From: Lytechinus pictus
Taxonomy: Eukaryota; Echinodermata; Echinoidea; Temnopleuroida; Toxopneustidae
Length of the DNA: 64,000 bases
Direction of reading: 5' to 3'
Assembly (NCBI RefSeq): GCF_037042905.1
Contig: NC_087247.1
Coordinates: forward strand, 65,061,420 to 65,125,419
Shown here: in pieces, positions 1-10,752 of the stretch
Layout: every line of letters begins with the position of its first letter
Numbering within the stretch: position 1 is the stretch's first letter
Notes under the pieces: model-generated
Seen by the model: only the letters and a program-made list of their open reading frames with translations
Database searches by the model: none
What the model was told of the DNA's origin: nothing
Program-made: the position numbers and the translations under genes

Positions 1-3000
1 TCTTCAAAACGGCATTGCTTACCAGAAACAGTACGTAATACATATGGTCATTTTCAAACGTGTGTGACACGACAATTGGAGAGAGTTCAGGGCTCATATC
101 TTTAAACTTAAAGGTTATGAATCAATCATGACTACCCTATTATGTACAATGCAGGACTGACATGGGCCACTACCAGTTTGATTTGAATGCTACAATTTGT
201 TTAGTAGATATGATTGAAAAATGATGCGTGAGTGACACAACAAATTTTGGACATGGGTTTCTGACCATTATCACTTATGATTGGATTCGTGCCCAAGTAG
301 CGGTCCAGGAGTACTGTGAGTACCCATACATGTACATAAATAGTGTACCTATCTAGCACATATAGTCAGAATCAATCAAACCTATGGAAAATGGTGCCCT
401 CCTATATACCGTGAGTGACACGACAAGTGCAAAAATACAACATTTATCTCAACAACGAAAGTATTTTTGGCATGATTTACAAGAGTTAAATCCCACGAAA
501 CCAAAAAACAAGCTTAATTACATAACACCTGCGGCTGCCTTTTCAAAGTTGATAATGTGTCATCCTAATGATTTATTCTTGGTTTATGGTCATATTTGCC
601 CATCAACTCACATTCCCTATGCCATACCGCATTATTGTCACACTCGGGCTTCTACCACTCTCCTCTTTGGAGGAGGAGGCACTTGAAGGAGGTGTTATGT
701 GGTCTTGGCATTGACATCAACTCAAACATTCTTTTTGTGGCCTGATTTCATTCAAAACTTTAACTCTTTATCTGTATTTGACAGTTTACGGGTTTACAAT
801 TCAGCATCCACAAATGATGGAATATTTTTTCCTTGTAAGAAAGGTATTCTCAATAGTCACTCGCACCATCTGGCATGGTTTGGTAGCCAATTATGTCATG
901 TATGACTCCTTTCTCTTGAAATATTGGATTACAATATTATCCTCCTTAAATATTTTAGGCCTTGTCCAAATAAGACTTGGCAGCTTCAATGTCTTTTTTT
1001 GTACACTGTACCAAACCACAGTTACTTGGCTGCACACTTCAGATAGATAAATCCGTGAGAAACTTTAATAGGGATCAAGTTCAACTCATCAAGCATTGGT
1101 TTTCTCCTGAACACTGCTTGTATGTGGACCCCTCCAAAGGCACTGTACCAAAATTCAGAGTTATGATTTTTTAGCAGGAATCTTGCAAACTGTTTTTCAT
1201 TGCTAATTATCATATCTGATAATAAACCAAACCACGAGTAATACATGGAAAGCCACAAGGTGAAAGATGCATATTTAGTACCTGATTCTTGCAAAAAGCC
1301 ACAGCACAGTCTGTTTAGTATTACCTACATGTACAACTTCATATCATTAGCCTTTCCTTTGATGAGGATCATGAGCCCTTGGATGTTACACTGAAATTCA
1401 ATTCAGGATCCCCAACCATCAAATACTCCCCCTATACCTCTATAGCTTTTTCCCACAAGGTCCAGCTCAGTTCTAACCAGGGTAACCCCCAAGAAAAATT
1501 GATCTACATGAAAGCAAGGCAACTCACCAAAGTTGCTTAAATGCAAATTTTCGGTCTTGGTTGGGACTTGTTGGTACCTACCTAATTTACTCAATCAATT
1601 TTTGTGTGTAATGCAAATCTGCTCCGAACCCACATTGGCCCGCTCACGGTAGTTTGCTGTGTAGACCCTAGTTCATCACTAGGGGTATGAATGGTGGCCG
1701 AACAAAGAATGATTTTGAACCAGGCATGTAGCTACTTCAAGCAATATCCAGAATGCTCTTTAAATCTCAGTGTATTCTCACCTGAGATGTTCTTGCAAAA
1801 AATTTGTTTATTTCATGTCCTCGAACACATGCTTTGTGGCAAAAAAGGTTAATTTTAATTAATCAGAAGGAAAGGGGTTTTTCTGATTTTGAAAGAATGT
1901 TTGGTGTTCACAGAGATTTCTTCATACTCTTTTCTACCATAAGAATATTTTATCAATTTCTGCAAATTTCAAAATAAGATCCCTGACCTTGTTACATGTA
2001 GCTTTAAACCTTTCTTAATTAGTAAGACAAAGAAATAACATTCCTAAAAAGATAGGTGAACGTTCTGCTCATTTCTGTAAATGGAGACAGAGAATGTTCA
2101 AGTCATACCTGACTAACTTGAACCATCGCCAAATCTTTATGCACTATAAATATACATACTTCATTACTATGTATAGTGGTTTTCTCTTGATATATTCATA
2201 ATTTTGTGTTGATTGATTATGTTATATTCTTTTATCTCAGTACATCATTAAAGTATGAATTAGGATCCGAGTCTTCACACAAATGGAAAGTTGTCAGGAT
2301 TTTTGAAACTGAGGAAACCATGGAGAGGAAAGAAAATAGATGAACTCAACGTCAAATTCAATATTTCCATTGATAGGGGTGAAGTTGGGAAAATGGAAAA
2401 AAATATTAGCCTATCATAGGCCTAAATTATGTCAGGAACAACATTTTGACTCCATCCCTGAATTTATCTTGTAAAATGCTTTAAAAATTATTCGATGTCC
2501 TTTTTTATACACAATATGAGACCGTGAGTGACACGACATTTCGTGAGTGACACGACATTGTGAGTGACACAACACAACTTTAACAGTTAATTATAGCTTA
2601 ACCTTAACACATTGGACCAAGTTACTTTATATACAATAAGGTATGGGAAAACTGTATTTGCTCCTGTACTGGGATAAATTAATTTTCAGAATACACAGGT
2701 CTAGAAAACTTTTTGTCTTTTAAACGTGAGTGACACGACATCCAGTTTTGAAAACTTTTAAGATCTACTTTTTTCAGAAAAACACTTCAGATAATTTTTT
2801 TTTCTTATTTAGGAGTTAGATACAATACAGAACTTGTATCTTACCAACAAATAGGCTTCTAATACAAATTTTATATTGTGATAGGCAATATGTGAATTTT
2901 AATGCAAAAATCAGCATTTTGTAACATTAAATTTCCCTTGCACTAAATTCACTGTATTTCCAGACAAAATTAATAATTTTATGGAACTGAAATGAAAAAA

Positions 3001-3023
3001 CATACTTTGAGATGTCTAGTTTC
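1..3023. other. No gene recognised; AT-rich sequence with a recurring 15-mer
   Basis: I see no exon with conserved protein similarity on either strand. Short open frames (for example 384-686) are not recognisable and are not bounded by convincing splice sites. The only structure I see is the recurring 15-mer listed separately. Nothing further stands out at 2741-3023. Confidence 0.5.
60..2740 (+). repeat. Seven dispersed copies of the 15-mer GTGAGTGACACGACA
   Basis: Exact or near-exact copies, all on the + strand, occur at 60-74 (GTGTGTGACACGACA), 228-242 (ending CACAACA), 411-425, 2524-2538, 2543-2557, 2560-2574 (ending CACAACA) and 2726-2740. Sequence between them does not align, so this is not an ordinary tandem array except for the triplet at 2524-2574. 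In one frame it reads VSDTT, but no long frame joins the copies. Function unknown. Confidence 0.7.
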
Positions 3024-3975
3024 AACAAGTGGAATGCCTCTGGCCGTCTCACCTGCATCACGCGATTCAATATAGCAGCAGTGCTGATTTTGAAAACTAC
3101 TATAACTCGCACAAGATGTTCAGTGATACTTGGTTACTCTTATTTCCACGTTTTATGAACTAGACCAATACACTTATAGAGATATGATGGCAATTCAACA
3201 AATACCCCCAACGTGGCCAAAGTTCTTTGACCTTACATGACCTTTGACCTTGATCATGTGACCTGAAACTCGCACAGGATGTTCAGTGATACTTGATTAC
3301 TCTTATGTCCAAGTTTTATGAACTAGACCAACACACTTTCAAATTTATGGCTGTAATTCAACAAATACCCCAATTTGGCCAAAGTTCATTGACCCTAAAT
3401 GACCTTTGACCTTGATCATGTGACCTGAAACTTGCACAGGGTGTTCAGTAATACTTGATTACTATTATGTCCAAGTTTCATGAATCAGATCCATAAACTT
3501 TCAAAGTTATGATGGTAATTCAACAGATACCCCAAATTCGGCCAAAGTTCATTGACCCTAAATGACCTTTGACCTTGGTCATGTGACGTGAAACTCATGC
3601 AGGATGTTTAGTGATACTTGATTAACCTTATGTATAAGTTTCATGAACTAGGTCCATATATTTTCTAAGTTATGATGACATTTCAAAAACTTAACCTTAG
3701 GTTAAGATTTTGATGTTGATTCCCCCAACATGGTCTAAGTTCATTGACCCTAAATGACCTTTGACCTTGGTCATGTGACATGAAACTCAGGCAGGATGTT
3801 CAGTAATACTTGATTAACCTTATGGCCAAGTTTCATGAACTAGGTCCATATACTTTCTAAGTTATGCTGTCATTTCAAAAACTTAACCTCAGGTTAAGAT
3901 TTGGTGTTGACGCCGCCGCCGCCGTCGGAAAAGCGGCGCCTATAGTCTCACTCTGCTATGCAGGTGAGACAAAAA
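3024..3975 (+). repeat. Interspersed repeat with nuclear-receptor-like motif array, copy 1
   Basis: Starts AACAAGTGGAATGCCTCTGG and ends GCAGGTGAGACAAAAA. GTCTCACCTGCAT near the start and ATGCAGGTGAGAC at the end form a 13-bp inverted pair. The body holds about four diverged tandem units of 160-190 bp, each with TGACCTTTGACCTT followed by a CATGTGACCTGAAACTC-type block, then a (GCC)n tract and CGGAAAAGCGGCGCC. Two other copies in this window (22371-23583, 55978-57120) share both ends and orientation, so the boundaries are well supported. No coding capacity. It is probably a non-autonomous DNA transposon, class unknown. Confidence 0.85.
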
Positions 3976-5159
3976 CCATTGAAGCCTACTGATTTTGAGC
4001 AAGTTTTAATTTTCACCCCCATGTCCACTTATGTTTGAAAATGACCATATGCGGTTCAAGGGTCGACGCCATTGTATTTGTGCTGTTTACATGTGGATCA
4101 AGGGGTCTACGCGACATCAATCTGGTAAGAAACCTTCATTTTGTATCATTTTTACCGAAGATTTTTTTAGACCTTCCTACGCATTAGGTGTAGGAAGGTG
4201 TAGAAATCAATAAAATTCATAAATTTAACTTCATTCATGTTTTAAAAGATGGATTTCCTAGGGAAATCCATCTTTGTTTTGGACCTTCTCTATGGAGAGA
4301 GTGTCAAGACGTCAATGATGAAGAAGTATATGACAGTATTTAAAAAGTCATCATCATTGCGTCCTCAAGACTAGGAGCTCCCTGGGTTATGTTGAGTCTA
4401 GCCATATTACATAGAGTCTACATACCGGAGTTAGATACGAATAGACCAACTTGCTCGCAGTCTGTAATGTAGCCAGCTGGCAGCTGTCTGTTTCCAGGAG
4501 TTTTTAAAGATTTTTTTATTATTTTATTTCTCCTCATACACCCATGAAGGGCCGGAGCCCAGGACTTGTTCATGTAATACTAGGCAGATATGGGTAGCCA
4601 GTTCCCCCAAGTCTGCGCAGTCCCCCTTGTCTGCGCACTCGCGTATCAGCGCGATTCTATTAAAAGAAGATACGCAACGAACACAGACTTTACACATGCA
4701 ATACATAGACAGGTATTCATAAAAAAATTTGACTCAAAATAGTGGAAAAATAATGAATTTAGGGCATTTCATGTGACGGCCTCAAAATGCAGCCTTTCTC
4801 ATCTAAATCCCTGAATCGTGTGCAAAGTGAATGGGTGCGCAGATATGGGGTACCATTTTTTTTTTCAATCTGAAAATGACTGCCCGAGTTTTTTTCAAGA
4901 AAATCCTATATTTTCTTTCATTTTTCAATGAAAAATTTGGTTCACTTACTCATAATAATATAAGGAACATTATTAACTGAAGATTTTGTGAAATAAGAAA
5001 TTCATGTTAAATCTTAACTCAAATTGTTAGGTGCGCAGACTTGGGGCCTACCATTATACTCTCCAAAATGGGGTATAATGGGGTCGCAATAGCACTCCAA
5101 ATAAAAGGGGAAAAATTATGCACTTACCTCGATTATATGAATAAAGTCTATGGTATGGT
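3976..5159. other. No gene recognised; small hairpin and diverged repeats
   Basis: Contains a 31-bp palindrome at 4245-4275. A segment at about 4470-4550 (AGCTGGCAGCTGTCTGTTTC onward) is related to 10225-10290. Sequence at 5040-5095 (TACTCTCCAAAATGGGGT and nearby) recurs inverted at 9995-10030. No exon seen. Confidence 0.5.
4245..4275. repeat. 31-bp palindrome
   Basis: AAAGATGGATTTCC, a short centre, then GGAAATCCATCTTT form a nearly perfect hairpin. It is followed by a T-run but has no recognisable histone-type 3' hairpin consensus. Likely the residue of a small inverted-repeat element. Confidence 0.6.
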
Positions 5160-6701
5160 ACCTCAGGCGATGTTCGTCCGGCTCCACTCCACTACACTAC
5201 TGCTACACTACGCTCCACCTACCCGAACATCGGGACAGTGAACTAGATCGGATATTCCGAGTCATAAAAGGTGGGATGGCAATCATGGTTATCGTAAAAA
5301 TTAAAGAAAAAAAATATAACGAGGGATATGAATGACTTAAGGACGTTCCACAGTTATGCTTATGCGCATTATGATCTGCGCATAGTTTACACTCTGCGCG
5401 CTGACGTCACAATGGATGAACAGGTGATTAATTAGCTGCGGGTATGAGTTGATTTTTCTCATCTTCTGCACTTTAACTACAGATCCGATGCATTATTTCA
5501 TGAAGCTAAAAAATGGAATTATTCCATGGACCATTCAAAAAAATATTCTCTACAATTTCAAAATACTTTACTCTGCAGTGCTGCCAAGAATCACGAATAT
5601 TACCCCGAGTTTGGTAAAGTGGTTTTTTACTTTTTCTTCACATAGATACAAAGCATTTGGCGCATTTTTGGTGTTTCAAAAAGCACATTTGCTCTAATAA
5701 AAATGCTGACAGTTTAAAAACAAGCACATGAACCCCTATTTTTTAATGTTTGTACCTCTTAGGTATACCATCCTCTACAACTCTGCAAATTTTGGTGAAA
5801 ATGACATGGATTTTGAATAAAGTGCACCATTTATTGAACGTTTGTAGTTTGTTAGTGAAATTTTACATTTTTTAGATTGGAATTTTGTTATCTTTTACGC
5901 CATTTTTAAGAACTGACAGTGCTGTTAAACTTAAAATTGCAAACAAATAGCACTATAAATAGATTCTCCATTCTAACGATACAATTATTAACTCTCTTGC
6001 GAAATTTGATGAATTTTTCATGTATTTTGACTGAGTAATAGAGGTTTAAACTCATTGTAGTAATCTTGGGCGGTCTAAAAATGCCAAATTCTTTTGAATG
6101 CGCAATTCTTAAGAACATCAATTTGGGTGAACTTTGAAGCTCTATAGCAAAAATCAAGCACATGGACCTGTGTTAATTTTTACATTTTTCGAATATTAAG
6201 GTTCTAAAGTATCTATGTGCAAAGTTTGGTGAAAATGACATGGATTTCACTTTAACTGTGGAACGTCCTTAATATCTTAGATTCTTACTCTACACCCGTA
6301 TTTCACTCCGTGTCAATCCTCCGGTTATCCTCAAAATTGGTGATTTTGGGCCAGTAATTTTTCCTCACACGTATTATTTACGGCCGATTTCAAAACATCG
6401 CATGCCATCGCGATCGATATCAGCGATCGGCCGTGAATAATACGTGTGAGGAAAAAGATACTGGCCCAAAATCACCAATTTTGACGATAACCGGAGGATG
6501 GACACGGAGTGAAATACGGGTGTAGAGTAAAATATTAAGTCATTCATATCCCTTGTTATATTTTTTTTCTTTAATTTTTACGATAACCATGATTGCCATC
6601 CCACCTTTTATGACTCGGAGTATCCGATCTAGTTCACTGTCCCGATGTTCGGGTAGGTGGAGCGGTAGTGAAGTGGAGCCTGCACGAACATCGCCTGAGG
6701 T
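5160..6701. repeat. Foldback (long inverted repeat) element
   Basis: The left arm begins ACCTCAGGCGATGTTCG at 5160 and the right arm ends CGAACATCGCCTGAGGT at 6701. Arm sequence matches inverted through GAACATCGGGACAGTGAACT, GGTGGGATGGCAATCATGG and ATGAATGACTTAA. Inside lies a tighter hairpin (6288-6533) with arms of about 110 bp (TACACCCGTATTTCACTCCG and inverse). The apex is at about 6395-6425. The left arm is interrupted by the TTAA-flanked element at 5341-6268. No protein. Confidence 0.85.
5341..6268. mobile_element. 928-bp non-autonomous TTAA-flanked transposon
   Basis: Terminal inverted repeats are GGACGTTCCACAGTTA and TAACTGTGGAACGTCC. The element is bounded by TTAA at 5337-5340 and 6269-6272. 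The opposite arm of the host foldback keeps the uninterrupted sequence (GAATGACTTAATATTTTACT read on the - strand), which confirms a 4-bp TTAA duplication. TTAA duplication is the mark of piggyBac-type insertion; the superfamily is inferred from that alone. No transposase reading frame is seen. Confidence 0.85.
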
Positions 6702-7412
6702 AATGGTATTGATCAGGGTGCGACATAAGCGCTTGCCCGATTGCCCGGGGCAAGTAAAAGTTAGAGTCGGGCAAGTGTTTTGAAGCAAAGACAAAAACTG
6801 CTTGCCCGAATCGGGCAAGCAAAATTCTCCTATGGAAATTATATTTTAGAAAGATTCCCCATATTTCACCATCAAAATATAGAAAAGAAAAAGAGACAAA
6901 AAAAAACAATATCATTAATTTCTTCTTTCAAATTGCAAAATTTGCGCCATTTTCTGCAATAAACACACAGCTCAGAGACGTACACACACACACACAGAAT
7001 CAATGGCAGTCTAGCATACCTAGCTAGCTAGCACCTAGTCCACGCAGCCGATGCATGTAGTTAAGTTTCTACGGAGTACGGTGCTGCACGAACGATGTTT
7101 GCTCTGGAAGAAATCTCCCACAGAACTGTCAAAATTCACATTTCTTACCAACGAAAATTCTTGTAGTGTCATATTTCCTAAAAATTGGGGGTAGCTCTGT
7201 CATTTGTAAGCAGTAAAATGAGAAATTTTCACTTCTGTTATGCTTAAAAAAGATCGGCTTTCGAATGATCGTCTGTATCGCACACACGGAAATACATTGT
7301 TTGACAGTCCCACATATGCATTTATATGTATGTTGATAAACGTGGTTTCTTTCGTAACTATTTTTTTTAGCCAAGGAAATTGATGAATTTTATTCTTTAT
7401 AAGACTGGATAG

Positions 7413-7765
7413 TTTGAGCTTTCTTCCTCTCTATTTTCTTTCTTTCTGCCTATCTTTCCTACTTTTGAATCTCTTTTTATTTCTTTAAATTTCCTTCTTT
7501 TGTTCATTTTTTCTGTTACTATAGCTGTCTTTCTTTTCTTTCTACTTATCTTTCTTCCTTCCATCCAACCTTTGTTTACCTATTTCTTTAATCCTTCCTT
7601 TTTTCCCCTCCTTTCATTCTTTCTGTCTTCCTTCCGTCCATCCATTCTTTACCTTTTCTTCCTGTCTTTTTTTCTTCCTTACTTTCTTCATCCCTTTCAT
7701 ACTTTCTTTCCTTCATTCCTTCCTTTCTTTTTGTCTTTAATTCTTTCTTTCTCCTTCCCATTACG
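7413..7765 (+). repeat. Polypyrimidine tract (first)
   Basis: Almost pure C/T on the + strand, built of TTTC, TTCC and CTTT variants. The open frames across it, rich in F, L, S and P on one strand and in K, E and R on the other, are compositional artefacts. Confidence 0.9.
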
Positions 7766-7861
7766 TCAGACCCCCATTTGCAGAAATACCGCAGTTCAGA
7801 TTGCAAACTGCGGTATTAGACCCCATTTTGCATTTGAAATCTAAAAAATCATTTCCAAGCC

Positions 7862-8006
7862 CTGGGGGTCGTTTCATAAAGCTGTTCGTAAGTTAAGAGC
7901 GACTTTAACAACAACTGGTGATCATCGCCAATGGTTTGTACCATTTACCGCAAGACAGGATCACCAGTCGCTCTTAACTTACGAACAGCTTTATGAAACA
8001 CCCGCC
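7862..8006. mobile_element. 145-bp hairpin MITE
   Basis: GTTTCATAAAGCTGTTCGTA with AAGTTAAGAGCGACT is mirrored by AGTCGCTCTTAACTT and TACGAACAGCTTTATGAAAC. The arms are about 45 bp with a short centre containing TGGTGATCATCGCCA. Non-coding. Confidence 0.85.
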
Positions 8007-8427
8007 TGATCAACCCCGCTTGGCCAGGTAATCCCCACAGGCCAGATTATGAGCGTTGAGCCGAGGACGAAATAATAAACAACAGCTGTGCTATTACGTA
8101 AGTCTTCTCTGCCTGTAGAAGGACCTTCGGAATTAAATTATTGTATTCGATATTTAATCACGTTTTCAAAGGCATATTGTATTCAGAAATTCAATGCTAG
8201 CCCATTTTCAATTTCGAACGAAGAAAATCAACCTCGAAATAAGGAAAGTAAGTGAATAAAAAATGGCGACATGTTTTCCCGGACCGCACTCGGGCTGTTG
8301 TTATCTTCAGACCGAGGTCAAGAAACAGGTGTTTTGATACTTACATTGCATGCCTGGGGCAGTAGGGTTTTCGTACTTGGAGAAGAGAATTCATTGAGAA
8401 AAACTGGGGTATAGTGTTCTCAAATGG

Positions 8428-9345
8428 AGGTTTTTCGTCATGTTCCTTTCTTTCTTTCTGTTTTTCTTTATTTCTGTCTTTCGTTCTTTTGATCTTTTTT
8501 CCATCCATTCTTTCTTTTTCTTTCTGCCTTCCTTCGATCATCTCTTTCCTTCATTCCTTCCTTCATTTCTTTCTATCGTTCTTTTTTTTTTTCCTTCCTT
8601 CCATCTATCCTTATACCTTTTCTTTCTTCGTATCTTCCTTCTCTCCTTTCTCTCGTTTTCTTTCTTTCTCATTTCCTTCCATCAATCCTTTACCTTTTCT
8701 TTTTCTCTTTTCTTTCTTCCTTTCTTTCTTTTTACCTTTTTTCTTTCTTTTTCTTTTTTTATTCATTCCTTTCTTTCCTTCCTTTCTCTTCCCCTCAGTT
8801 TTTTTTTCTATTTTTTTTTCTTTCCTTCTTTCTTTCTTTCCTTTCTTTCTGATTTTCTTTTTTTTTTGTCTTTTGTTCATTTTTTTTTTCCATCCATCCT
8901 TTCTTTTCTTCCTTATTTTTTCTTTTTGCCTTCCTTCATCTCTTTCCTTCATTCCTTCCTTCATTTCTTTCTGTATCGTTCTTTCTTTTTTTTTCCTTCC
9001 TTCCATCTATCCTCATACCTTTTCTTTCTTCCTATCTTCCTTCTTTCCTTTCTCTCGTTTTCTTTCTTTTCCTTCCTTTCTGTTTACCTTTTTTCTTTCT
9101 TTTTTTCCTTTTATTCATTCCCTCCTTTCTCTTCCTCTCATTTTTTTCCTTTTTTTTCCATCCTCCTTTCCCTTCTTTCTTCCTTTCTTTCTTTCCATCT
9201 TTCTCTTCCCCGCAGCCATTCTCTCTCTTTCTTTCTTTTTTTTTCTTTCTTCCTTCCTTTATTTCTTCGTCCTTTCTGTCTTTCTTCTTACTTTTTTTTC
9301 TTTCATTCTCTCCCCCTCTCTTATTTTTTTTTCTCTGGTTATTTT
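8428..9345 (+). repeat. Polypyrimidine tract (second), with an internal duplication
   Basis: Over 900 bp of nearly uninterrupted C/T. A segment of roughly 200 bp at 8500-8700 recurs at about 8890-9080, sharing TTCCATCTATCCT and CTTTCTCTCGTTTTC, so the tract grew partly by segmental duplication. The 387-residue frame here is low-complexity and not a gene. Confidence 0.9.
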
Positions 9346-9721
9346 CAGTGATTTCCCCTTTTTTATTGTGTGTCCTAGTCCCCTCCAAAATATATGGAAA
9401 ATATATGAGATTAGGAAATTAATTAAAGAGCATATTTACCATATATTTTGTCATGATGTTCAAGATAAAAATCATTTTAAAAAAAGAAATACTACTACAA
9501 GGTACATCAGTAGTCATGTTGAAAAATGTATTTTTAAAGCCGTCAATGGTATGGTATGTAAAACTATAAGGCTATAACTTGTTTTGAAGCAATAAAACTT
9601 TGTTTTGAAGGATTTTTTCGGGCAAGTGAAATCTATATTCTGGCAAGTATTTTCCAACTATTTGAAAATTTACTTGCCCGAATGGGCAAGTGCTTCAAAA
9701 AAGTTATGTAGCACCCTGTGG

Positions 9722-9990
9722 ATGAAGGTCTATCGTGACACAGAATCCCGACATCGAGGCACCAACTGGACCCTCAAAAAAAGGTAAAAGTTAGACCTCA
9801 AATAATGTCGCTTTCGTTCTCGATATCGATCAGTGCCATTTTTTTTTTCAATTTTGAAAGAAGAACGAACGAGACAGAAGTACCGGTAATTTTCCTTTTT
9901 TTGAGGGTCCAGTTTGTGCCTTGTCGATGTCACTGTGACTGTCACTAGTGTCAGGATTCTGTGTCTCGATACTAGACCTTCATCATTGAC
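9722..9990. repeat. Foldback element, about 270 bp
   Basis: The left arm GATGAAGGTCTATCGTGACA...GGACCCTCAAAAAAAGG is mirrored by CCTTTTTTTGAGGGTCC...CTAGACCTTCATC. The arms are imperfect, with extra TGACTGTCAC sequence on the right. The GACATCGAGG...ACTGGA.CCTCAAAAAA core is shared with the much more perfect hairpin at 39801-40414, so both belong to one foldback family. Confidence 0.75.
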
Positions 9991-10051
9991 ATTGGGGTAC
10001 TATTGCGACCCCATTTTGGAGAGTACCCTCTGCCTAATTACCCGGAAGAGT

Positions 10052-10197
10052 CCAGGGGGGCGTTTCATGAAAGGACTTGTCGGACGTTTTATCCGACAGT
10101 TACCATAGTAAGAGTACCTCTCAGCCAATCAACATCAGAGAAAGATGTCAGATCTGACAACTTGTCGGATGAAAATATTGATGAAACACTCCCCTGG
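10052..10197 (+). mobile_element. GGGGGCGTTTCATG MITE, copy 1 (complete)
   Basis: Begins CCAGGGGGGCGTTTCATG and ends GATGAAACACTCCCCTGG, so the ends are imperfect inverted repeats. The inside carries TTGTCGGACGTTTTATCCGA, the block CTCTCAGCCAATCAACATCA and GATGTCAGATCTGACAACTT (containing the palindrome TTGTCAGATCTGACAA). Further copies lie between 27867 and 31323. Confidence 0.85.
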
Positions 10198-10752
10198 GCT
10201 CCGGCGTTAGCATGGTTAGACTTAGAAAGCTGGCAGCCGTCTGTTTCGAGGAGTTTTTTAACATTTTTTATTTTTTAAATTTCTCATACACAGACGGCTC
10301 GCTATCGTGCAGCCACCATTAGGGGACTTACAATGCAAAATCCCCCCGTCGGGGCTCTTCAATTTTTGTCTTTAATGAATCAAACTTTTGAAAATTAACG
10401 CGACCGAAATGCAAATTAATATTCCCTCTTGGCATTAATTGCCAAAAAACGGGGAAAATCAAGTTAAAAGGAACAAAAACAGTGACTTACCTCGGCTGTC
10501 GCACAACTTCACTGCCCTGTTTTATCCGAACTTAATACACATAAACATATGGCCATCATGGCCATTGAGTCCCCTGTACAGATCGCGCTAGAACTTTGGT
10601 CTCTGTAGACTGTATTGAGTGAAGCCAAAAGAGTTCAGCTGAACAACCAACATAACAGAGACCGAAGCTTTTGGTCTATATTTGATGAGTGAAGCCAACA
10701 GAGTTCAGCTGAACAACCAACATAACAGAGACCGAAGCTCGCGTCCGTAACG
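10198..10752. other. No gene recognised; 69-bp duplication
   Basis: A segment with GTGAAGCCAA.AGAGTTCAG and AACAACCAACATAACAGAGA is present twice, at 10619 and 10688 (period 69 bp). Each copy includes the palindrome GTTCAGCTGAAC. Sequence at 10225-10290 is related to 4470-4550. No exon seen. Confidence 0.5.

Larger units (their letters stand above)
6714..9718. mobile_element. 3.0-kb TIR element of hAT-like appearance
   Basis: Ends are CAGGGTGCGACATAAGCGC (6714) and the inverse of CAGGGTGCTACATAAC (9718). Just inside both ends are short palindromic CTTGCCCGAATCGGGCAAG-type blocks. There is no transposase. The inside is dominated by two C/T-only tracts and carries a nested 145-bp MITE (7862-8006). 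I could not find a matching target-site duplication, so the superfamily is tentative. Confidence 0.6.

Noticed and set aside
384..686. Possible exon encoding VSDTT-containing peptide
   Set aside because: No conserved similarity. The VSDTT part is the dispersed 15-mer, and the frame has no matching splice sites.
7588..7806. Lysine/glutamate-rich frame resembling a coiled-coil protein
   Set aside because: It is the antisense translation of the polypyrimidine tract.
8414..9577. A 387-residue open frame, the longest in the window
   Set aside because: It is the translation of a C/T-only tract (F, S, L, P). There is no domain, and the opposite strand gives an equally open K/E/R frame.
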